Shown: in pieces, positions 27,955-34,486 of the stretch | Layout: each line of letters begins with the position of its first letter | Numbering within the stretch: the stretch's first letter is position 1 | Assembly (NCBI GenBank): GCA_028711445.1 | Contig: JAQTSD010000014.1 | Coordinates: forward strand, 1 to 34,486 | Origin: Candidatus Peribacteraceae bacterium | GTDB taxonomy: Bacteria > Patescibacteriota > Gracilibacteria > Peribacterales > Peribacteraceae | Direction of reading: 5' to 3' | DNA length: 34,486 nucleotides | The notes under the pieces: model-generated | Told to the model about the DNA's origin: nothing | What the model saw: the letters and a program-made list of their open reading frames with translations, nothing else | Databases searched by the model: none | Position numbers and translations under genes: made by a program

Positions 27955-27988
27955 GGCTTACAGCCGCGGCGCACCAGAGGAGTGAATC

Positions 27989-28017
27989 TTGTAAAGAGAG
28001 ACATTTTCGTGTATAAT
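27989..28017 (+). promoter_or_regulatory. Strong sigma70-like promoter
   Basis: TTGTAA (27989-27994) - 17 nt - TATAAT (28012-28017), 28 bp before the 28045 ATG. Confidence 0.7.
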
Positions 28018-28044
28018 TGTCTTAACAAATACCGATCTTCTTTC

Positions 28045-28383
28045 ATGCCTTCTGACCCCACGCCGCCGGTCATTCCTGACCCCAAAGATCTCTATAACAA
28101 ACTCATGCAGCCCATTAACCCGGAGCTGACCACAGAGGCTTTGGATCATGCCAACGAAAAGTACAACTCAACGACAGAAGCCCCAGAACAAACAGCCACT
28201 CGCGCAGAGAAAAGTGAACAATCTTTCGCACAGTTTCATACTGGCGCCGCGCAAGAACTTACTCGTATTGGACATCAGGCGAGCGCTTATATGCGTGGTG
28301 CTCAGGCACGTCAGGAGGAACAATCGAAGGGGGCGGACGAGGCAACCATCATTAGCATCGAATCTTCCATGAATTTTTCCTAA
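28045..28383 (+). CDS. Small hypothetical protein
   Basis: MPSDPTPPVIPDPKDLYNKLMQPINPELTTEALDHANEKYNS...; hydrophilic and helix-prone; preceded by a strong promoter. Confidence 0.65.
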   Translation: MPSDPTPPVIPDPKDLYNKLMQPINPELTTEALDHANEKYNSTTEAPEQTATRAEKSEQSFAQFHTGAAQELTRIGHQASAYMRGAQARQEEQSKGADEATIISIESSMNFS

Positions 28384-28448
28384 CCTTTTGTTTTATGGAT
28401 GCACTCCAACTTTTCACTATCGGGATACAAGAACATAGACTTGTAGGC

Positions 28449-30266
28449 ATGGCTGCCCCCAATGCTCCCGCCCCTGCTCCAGCGGATGATGCAGCAGAAG
28501 CCCCCGAGAAAAAAGAAAAGAAAGAGAAGCCCAAGATTTCTGCGGAGGAGCAGAACAAGCGCGATCTTGAGCGTAGTAAAAAAGAAATAGAGTCCCTGGA
28601 GCAAGGTTTGAAGAAGGCTACTGATCGACTCGCAGCCGGAAAAGCCATTGAAAACGATCCGAAAGAACGACAGAAAATCTACGAAGAGGAGCATAAACCT
28701 CAGTACGAGCGCGCTCGTCAGGAAATTCAGCAGCTGCTCGCACCCGCCGATGCCAAATTTAAGGCTGCTCAAGAGCAACTTGCCGCATTTATGAAAACCG
28801 TTCCACCAAATACCCCCAAGACGGCTCTTGATGCCCATCCTCAGTATCAAACGCTCAAGAGACAACTTGATGAGTGTAAGGAGAATCGTGACAAGGTTGC
28901 GAGCGCCTTAGTCGATGTGAATGCGCGGGAAACAGAGGAGAAACGTGGTCTGCGCGGTCCTCCGAAATCAAATGCGGAAGGCCACTCGCGCGATATCCAA
29001 GATGCGATGGAGGATATGAAAAACGCAAAGAACCCCATGGAAGCTATTGCTCACCTCCTACGCGCATTCACTGCGCTCATGGCTCTTATGAAGGGCGAAG
29101 TACATTCAGGAGTGCAGCAGGGCAAGGAGGCGCAGGCTGCACAGGGGCGGCGCAATGCTCTTAAGACAGAAGTCGCCGGAACGACCGCAGCTGCAGGGAA
29201 AACAAAGTTGGACACATTAATTACCAACAAGCAAACCGCGCTAGATGCTCCTACAGGCCCGAAGAAATCAATGGCCAATCTTGAGGAGGCAAAAACAAAG
29301 CTGGATGCAAACACAGCGAGACGGCAAGCACTTGAGGCGCTGCCAGCGGGACCACCGTCGCCGCCCGGTCGGAATGCCGCTCAAGAGGCAGAGTTAACAG
29401 CGGTAAAACAGGCTATCGAACTCGCATCTGGCTATGACGCAAAAAAAGCGGATCTTCAAAAAGTTATCGATAAGGCGGAAACGGAAATCAAGGATCTTAC
29501 TGCCATGAAGGAAGAAACAAAGGCTGCTGTTAATGCGGAGAATGTTGCGTTCGATCGGATGCGTACGGCGAATCCCAAGCTCTCGTATTTGGAGGGCATC
29601 CGTGCCAGCGTGGGATCCGACGGAATCTCTCTCACATTTAAGGTGGACACGCCAGTGAGAGCTTTGGCTTTGCGAAATACTTTAGGTAGCCCCCCGCCCC
29701 TCCCTGTTGCCGTTTTGGGGAATGATGGCACCGTTTCAGACCCTACTGCATTCAAAGATGCGCTTCAGGCGAAGATGGGGCAGACCTTTGATGCTCTTAA
29801 GGCAACCAATACGTTCCAGAGGGCGGTGCTCGGGCTCAAAAATGGCGAGTGGCATCAAACTACAGAACCAGCACTCACGGGATTTCCGGCGGGTTTTACG
29901 AAGGCCATGAACATGCGTGGGAATATTCTTTTGGAGAATGGGGCAGGAGAGCTATACATCATGCCAGTTGGTGGAGATCCGGGTCGCCTCGCCAAGATAA
30001 AAGGGGGAATCAATGATGCCGGGTCGCAGAGATTCTACGATGCTGTCTTGAAGGGGGGCGGAGAGAAAGCTGGTAATTTTATTGCCGCTCCCGCAGGAGT
30101 AGCCCTCGCAGCGCCTGACGCACCTCCAGCAACTCCACCCATTGCTACATATTCCGTTGAACTGACCACATTCACTTTAAGCTGCGCTACGGCAGATAAG
30201 AAAAATGTCTATAAATACAACCCGAGTGGTGCAGCAGGAGCGAGATGGTCGAGAGTGCTCGCATGA
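28449..30266 (+). CDS. Large Ala/Lys/Glu-rich coiled-coil protein, uncharacterised
   Basis: APAPAPADDAAEAPEKKEKKEKPKISAEEQNKRDLERSKKEIESLEQGLKKA...; ORF track start 28395; no signal peptide seen. Confidence 0.7.
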   Translation: MAAPNAPAPAPADDAAEAPEKKEKKEKPKISAEEQNKRDLERSKKEIESLEQGLKKATDRLAAGKAIENDPKERQKIYEEEHKPQYERARQEIQQLLAPADAKFKAAQEQLAAFMKTVPPNTPKTALDAHPQYQTLKRQLDECKENRDKVASALVDVNARETEEKRGLRGPPKSNAEGHSRDIQDAMEDMKNAKNPMEAIAHLLRAFTALMALMKGEVHSGVQQGKEAQAAQGRRNALKTEVAGTTAAAGKTKLDTLITNKQTALDAPTGPKKSMANLEEAKTKLDANTARRQALEALPAGPPSPPGRNAAQEAELTAVKQAIELASGYDAKKADLQKVIDKAETEIKDLTAMKEETKAAVNAENVAFDRMRTANPKLSYLEGIRASVGSDGISLTFKVDTPVRALALRNTLGSPPPLPVAVLGNDGTVSDPTAFKDALQAKMGQTFDALKATNTFQRAVLGLKNGEWHQTTEPALTGFPAGFTKAMNMRGNILLENGAGELYIMPVGGDPGRLAKIKGGINDAGSQRFYDAVLKGGGEKAGNFIAAPAGVALAAPDAPPATPPIATYSVELTTFTLSCATADKKNVYKYNPSGAAGARWSRVLA

Positions 30267-30315
30267 TGCTCCAACTTGATGGGCGCAGAGAGAGCGAAGA
30301 GAAGAGTGAAAAATC

Positions 30316-31158
30316 TCAGAAAATCTCGAAGTCCGGGAAGCGCTCTTGCCAGAAGTCCTCCCACCATGAGTCGAAAACATCTTCGGACATGAGGGGCCCC
30401 CGATAGACCTCCTTTGTACCCGTATCGAGGTGGAAGAGGAGGATGCGCGATTCCTCACAGATGTCATCCTCCGGGCAGCGACTCAATGCACCGTTCAATT
30501 CCACGGAATCCTCGACGCCGGCTGCAACGACGAGGGTAGAATCGTCAAGCCAGGCCACATCGTAAAAGCCGCAGCAGGGGCCGTACGTCGCCCACTTTTT
30601 GGCCTGATCGGTGGCCGGATCGAGGGTAACAATCGAGGAATCCACATCGAAGATGATCGACTGGTCCTCCTCCTCGTTGGTGACGTCCGCGCCGGTGATC
30701 CCGGCAAGTTGCGTGCCGTCGGGAGAAGCCACAAAGAAGAGATCACGTGCTTCATCGGGGGGGAGCGAGAAAACATACGGTTTGCCGAGAGATTCGTCTT
30801 TCCCTTTCACAAACTCCATGAGAGCGAAATCAGGAGCGGTAAATTCCCACTCGCTGACCCAAGCGGGGAACTTCTTCGCAACGAATGCCTGCAATTTGTC
30901 AGACATTGCAGGGCCTTCCAATATTGCAGGGGTTGCCTCTTCCAAGTCATCGAGTTCATCAAGATCTTCATCTTCAAAATCCTCATCTTCCAAATCTTCC
31001 TCGATGTCTTCGACATCGTCGATGACAGCGGGAAGAGCTTGTTCTTCATCATTGGGTGACGGAGGTAACTGCTGCTCCGGAGGGGTCGGCGCAGGAGATG
31101 CAGCGCATGCGGAGAGGAAAAGGACAGAGACGAGAAAGAGGGGGGTGGTTGCTTTCAT
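30316..31158 (-). CDS. Lipoprotein with very acidic linker
   Basis: MKATTPLFLVSVLFLSACAAS (lipobox LSAC), linker DDVEDIEEDLEDEDFEDEDLDELDDLEEA. Confidence 0.8.
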   Translation of the reverse strand: MKATTPLFLVSVLFLSACAASPAPTPPEQQLPPSPNDEEQALPAVIDDVEDIEEDLEDEDFEDEDLDELDDLEEATPAILEGPAMSDKLQAFVAKKFPAWVSEWEFTAPDFALMEFVKGKDESLGKPYVFSLPPDEARDLFFVASPDGTQLAGITGADVTNEEEDQSIIFDVDSSIVTLDPATDQAKKWATYGPCCGFYDVAWLDDSTLVVAAGVEDSVELNGALSRCPEDDICEESRILLFHLDTGTKEVYRGPLMSEDVFDSWWEDFWQERFPDFEIF

Positions 31159-31355
31159 GGAAGGAATGATAGCAGGGGCGAGAGAATCCCCTTCGGGAAA
31201 ATCGCTTGCCATTTGCAGGTTTACCATCGATTTGCGTAGCAATGATATGGCGAACATTTTTTCAGTGATGATCTTCTTCATTCAAAATTTATTCGAGATA
31301 TACGCCTTTGAATAGTTGGCTTCCCGCTGCCGCATAGTGTCTGTATGATTGGCTC

Positions 31356-32831
31356 GTGCAGCTGACGAAAATTCCATTCACAGGGCGCATCTTGATGCTC
31401 GGCTTCGGCGGAGTGGCACGATGTACTCTGCCGCTCCTACTCCAGAACCTCGCAGTTTCCTGCAAGCAGATCACTGTCATGGACATGGAGGATCATCGGG
31501 AGCTTCTTGCGGATTATTTGAAGCAGGGACTGACATTTACGTGCGAGCGCCTCACACAGGAACACCTCAGTGATCAACTCTCTGCACTGGTCTCGCGAGG
31601 AGATCTGCTTGTCGATCTTGCTTGGAACATCGCGTGCACGGATCTCCTCGATTGGTGCCATCGAAATGGCGTGCTCTACGTCAATACTTCTATTGAGCTC
31701 TGGGATCCCTACCAGGGGCGGGACCACTCCGATCCCCGTGAGCAGACACTCTACGTCCGTCACATGGCCATCCGTGAGCTGGTGCGTTCCTGGAAGGACC
31801 GGCCGGGCCCCACTGCCGTTGTGGAACATGGCGCGAACCCCGGACTCGTATCGCACTTCACGAAAAAGGCGCTCCTCGACATCGGCGAGAAGCTCATCGA
31901 CGAGAATCCCCGTGACCTTCGCAGGGAAGCAATCAATCATGCGATGCGCTACGGAAACTTCGCCGAACTCGCAACACTCCTGAATGTGCAAACGATTCAC
32001 ATTAGCGAGATCGACACACAAATCGCTCACAGTCCCCATGATCCAAATACATTTCTCAATACATGGAGCGTCGAAGGGTTTCATGAAGAAGGGACTGCCC
32101 CGGCGGAAATGGGGTGGGGCACCCACGAGCGTACGATGCCGGAAGACGGCATTGCCCACCAGTCCGGGCCCCGAAATCAGATCTGTCTCAAGCGTTTCGG
32201 CATCAATACATGCGTCAAATCCCGCGTGCCGAGCCAGGAGATCGTCGGCATGATCGTGCGCCATGGGGAAGCATTCACGCTCTCGGACGCACTGACCTCA
32301 TGGAATGACGACGGGACGCCTGCGCACCGGCCGACCGTGCACTATGCTTACTGCCCCTGTGTGGAGGCCATTCGCAGCCTTGATGATCTGCGGGCAAGAA
32401 ACTACGTGATGCAGGAAAAGTGGAGGATCCTGTCCGAGGATATTCGTGAGGGCGGTATCGATGAGTTGGGGGTGCTGCTCATGGGGCACGATTTCAAGAC
32501 CTGGTGGACGGGGACGATTCTCAGTATCGAAGAGGCGCGCAGGCTCGTGCCGGGCCAGAATGCGACGACATTGCAGGTGGCGGCGTCGGTCATGGCTGCT
32601 GTCCGATGGATGATCCGCCATCCGGAGGAGGGGGTGAATGTTCCCGACCAATTACCCCATCGCGAGATTTTGGCGGCAGCGGCTCCGTATCTGGGTCAGA
32701 TCTGTTCAGTCCCTATCGATTGGACGCCTACAGGGAGGGGGGTCGATCAGGACACCTGGCAATTTGAGAATTTTCTGACCGATGAGAAACCGCACGGCAA
32801 GGTGTTTCATCCGGATTTGGTTGCAGGGTGA
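31356..32831 (+). CDS. Homospermidine synthase-like (saccharopine dehydrogenase superfamily)
   Basis: GTG start; GRILMLGFGGVARCTLPLLLQNL (Rossmann), YVNTSIELWDPYQGRDHSDPREQTLYVRHMAIRELV, TAVVEHGANPGLVSHFTKKAL; length and motifs fit homospermidine synthase. Confidence 0.85.
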   Translation: MQLTKIPFTGRILMLGFGGVARCTLPLLLQNLAVSCKQITVMDMEDHRELLADYLKQGLTFTCERLTQEHLSDQLSALVSRGDLLVDLAWNIACTDLLDWCHRNGVLYVNTSIELWDPYQGRDHSDPREQTLYVRHMAIRELVRSWKDRPGPTAVVEHGANPGLVSHFTKKALLDIGEKLIDENPRDLRREAINHAMRYGNFAELATLLNVQTIHISEIDTQIAHSPHDPNTFLNTWSVEGFHEEGTAPAEMGWGTHERTMPEDGIAHQSGPRNQICLKRFGINTCVKSRVPSQEIVGMIVRHGEAFTLSDALTSWNDDGTPAHRPTVHYAYCPCVEAIRSLDDLRARNYVMQEKWRILSEDIREGGIDELGVLLMGHDFKTWWTGTILSIEEARRLVPGQNATTLQVAASVMAAVRWMIRHPEEGVNVPDQLPHREILAAAAPYLGQICSVPIDWTPTGRGVDQDTWQFENFLTDEKPHGKVFHPDLVAG

Positions 32832-32836
32832 TTTTC

Positions 32837-32923
32837 TGGTGCCGAGGGAGAGGGTTGAACTCTCATGGGATTGCTCCCACCAGCTCCTAGGGCTGGCGCG
32901 TCTGCCAATTCCGCCACCTCGGC
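32837..32923 (-). tRNA. tRNA-Leu (anticodon UAG), CCA encoded
   Basis: GCCGAGGTGGCGGAATTGGCAGACGCGCCAGCCCTAGGAGCTGGTGGGAGCAATCCCATGAGAGTTCAACCCTCTCCCTCGGCACCA; acceptor GCCGAGG/CCTCGGC, anticodon stem CCAGC/GCTGG, loop CCTAGGA, long variable arm, T arm GAGAG/CTCTC. Confidence 0.97.
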
Positions 32924-33034
32924 AAATATCGATAGATGAAGACCAAGAGAAGTATATATCTACGGATGACTGCGAACACCGTAAAAAACAACATGATTGG
33001 ATGTCGGAGCCGGAATCTCCCTATTTACTTTCTT

Positions 33035-34036
33035 TTACTGCGGCTTCTCCCCCTTCAGGATGCGATCCTGGTTCTGTTTGATGTGCTCTTTGCGCTTCGT
33101 CTCCTCGCGCTCGGCATCGTGCTTACGTTGGTATGCCTGCTTTTCCAAGTGGGCGACGCCCTCCCGCTCTGCCATGGAAGCCTCATCTCGCAATTTTCGG
33201 CACTTGGCTTCGATTTGAAACTTTTCCTTTTGGGTACGTGCAATGATTTCCGATTTCTTGCGATCAAAATCCGCCTTGATCGTCTGCAGTTTCCATACTT
33301 CTTCACGTTCGACGTCTCCGAGCATGCGTAAGCGCTCGCCCGCGTTTCCGATGCGATTCGCCTCGGCACGTTTTCGCTGTACTTCCTGGCCGTAGGTGAG
33401 CAATTGCGTGCGCTCGGTGGTGTTCAGCTTCGCTACCTCCTTCGTAGCCCGCTCATCGAGCTCTTGTTTCGCCTTCTTCTCTTCGAGGTCGATGTGTGCA
33501 CGTACATTGCGGGTATCTGCCGCGAGATCGCGCTTCGCTCGTGCCGTCTCCATATCAATCTCCTGCTTTCGACGGAACGTGAGGCCTTCCGCCTCCCGCT
33601 TGCCCGTTTCGACATACTTCTGCGCTTCAGTCTTACGCTTCTCCGCACGCATCATAAACTTGTTCTGTGCAGCCAGTTCCTTCAAATAGCCCGCGCGCTT
33701 CGCCTGTTCACGCTCCGTCTTCGCCTTCTTCGCTTCGAGATACTTGAGATGTTCCTCCTGCTGCTTTTTCATCTCCGCTACATCCTCCTCACGCTGTTTC
33801 TTTTGTTTCTTCCAGTGCTTCACAAGACGCTCCTGCGCCTCCTGTTGTTCTTGCTCTTGTAAGACGTACTCTTCTGCCCTCTTCGCTTCTTGAATTTTCT
33901 GGATCTCATGGCCATGTTTCTTCTCTTCGATGGCTGCGCGCAACGCCTCAATTCGTCGCTGACTCTCGGCAAACTGCTGAGAGAGGAATTCCTTCTTGTC
34001 GGGTGTGCCTCCGGGTCCTGTCGGGTTAGGGTTCAT
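33035..34036 (-). CDS. Long charged coiled-coil protein, uncharacterised
   Basis: 333-aa ORF, almost entirely E/K/R/A/Q-rich; MNPNPTGPGGTPDKKEFLSQQFAESQRRIEALRAAIEEKKHGHEIQKIQEAKRAEEY... Confidence 0.7.
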   Translation of the reverse strand: MNPNPTGPGGTPDKKEFLSQQFAESQRRIEALRAAIEEKKHGHEIQKIQEAKRAEEYVLQEQEQQEAQERLVKHWKKQKKQREEDVAEMKKQQEEHLKYLEAKKAKTEREQAKRAGYLKELAAQNKFMMRAEKRKTEAQKYVETGKREAEGLTFRRKQEIDMETARAKRDLAADTRNVRAHIDLEEKKAKQELDERATKEVAKLNTTERTQLLTYGQEVQRKRAEANRIGNAGERLRMLGDVEREEVWKLQTIKADFDRKKSEIIARTQKEKFQIEAKCRKLRDEASMAEREGVAHLEKQAYQRKHDAEREETKRKEHIKQNQDRILKGEKPQ

Positions 34037-34101
34037 CTTGATATTTTAGCATAAAATAGCTATTTAAGCTATATATCCCTGAGCGCATTAGACAGGGCTC
34101 T

Positions 34102-34486
34102 TCACTCTTCCATCACTTTTATACCAAGCTCTTTGAGTTGGATATCAGGGACCAGAGAAGGGGCTCCAAGAAGGAGATCTTTCCCCTTCTGATCCTTCGG
34201 GAAAGCAATTACCTCGCGGATATTTGGTTCTCCGGCGTAGAGCATTGCCATGCGATCCAAGCCCCAAGCAATGCCACCGTGGGGTGGGGCACCGTACTGA
34301 AAAGCTTTGAGCATATGGCCGAATCGCCGCTCCGCGTCTTCATCAGAGATTTTGAGAATATCGAAGATCTGTTTCTGGAGATCCTGTTCGTGAATACGCA
34401 CCGACCCGCCGCCGATCTCGTAGCCGTTAAGAACGATGTCGTAGGCTTCCGCCTTCACGGAGAGTGGATCATCCTTCAGCCTTCCC
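34102..34486 (-). CDS. aspS: Aspartyl-tRNA synthetase, C-terminal part (5' end beyond window)
   Basis: GRLKDDPLSVKAEAYDIVLNGYEIGGGSVRIHEQDLQKQIFDIL...FGHMLKAFQYGAPPHGGIAWGLDRMAMLYAGEPNIREVIAFPK. Confidence 0.97.
   Translation of the reverse strand, partial: GRLKDDPLSVKAEAYDIVLNGYEIGGGSVRIHEQDLQKQIFDILKISDEDAERRFGHMLKAFQYGAPPHGGIAWGLDRMAMLYAGEPNIREVIAFPKDQKGKDLLLGAPSLVPDIQLKELGIKVMEE

Noticed and set aside
30920-31025. Simple repeat array (catcttc-like) in the lipoprotein gene
   Set aside because: Encodes the acidic DE-rich linker in frame; imperfect and explained by coding for Asp/Glu codons.
31437-32264. 275-aa minus-strand ORF antisense to the homospermidine synthase-like gene
   Set aside because: Shadow ORF opposite a well-supported coding frame.
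1-34486. CRISPR arrays, transposases, phage or toxin-antitoxin modules
   Set aside because: No regularly spaced repeats, cas genes, transposase/integrase motifs or recognisable TA pairs seen by eye in the ORF translations.

Overview
The window carries an ordinary-looking bacterial chromosome segment, with mixed strands and short intergenic gaps. The gene content suggests a CPR/Peregrinibacteria-like genome, but that placement is my inference from general knowledge and was not tested. Recognisable genes include type IV pilus/T2SS genes (pilC, pilB, a response regulator, prepilin peptidase), purH, an SSS-family symporter, recR, smpB, an FAD synthase-like cytidylyltransferase, RNase J, a HAD hydrolase, pyrC, pyrB, a Wzx-like flippase, an FN3 surface protein, a ComEC-like MBL protein, a GlmU-like nucleotidyltransferase, dnaN, mfd, a homospermidine synthase-like gene, tRNA-Leu(UAG) and the 3' end of aspS. 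Several large coiled-coil or membrane proteins are uncharacterised. The most interesting signals are non-coding: (i) two tandem, highly structured candidate ncRNAs in the ~700-bp gap between pyrB and the flippase gene; (ii) a candidate ~110-nt ncRNA divergent from smpB, sharing an overlapping -35 region; (iii) a cluster of DnaA-box-like 9-mers just upstream of dnaN, a candidate oriC with no adjacent dnaA; and (iv) a PP2C-like/TM/propeller-like protein that appears to have lost its phosphatase residues. Structures were paired by eye; no folding program or database search was run.
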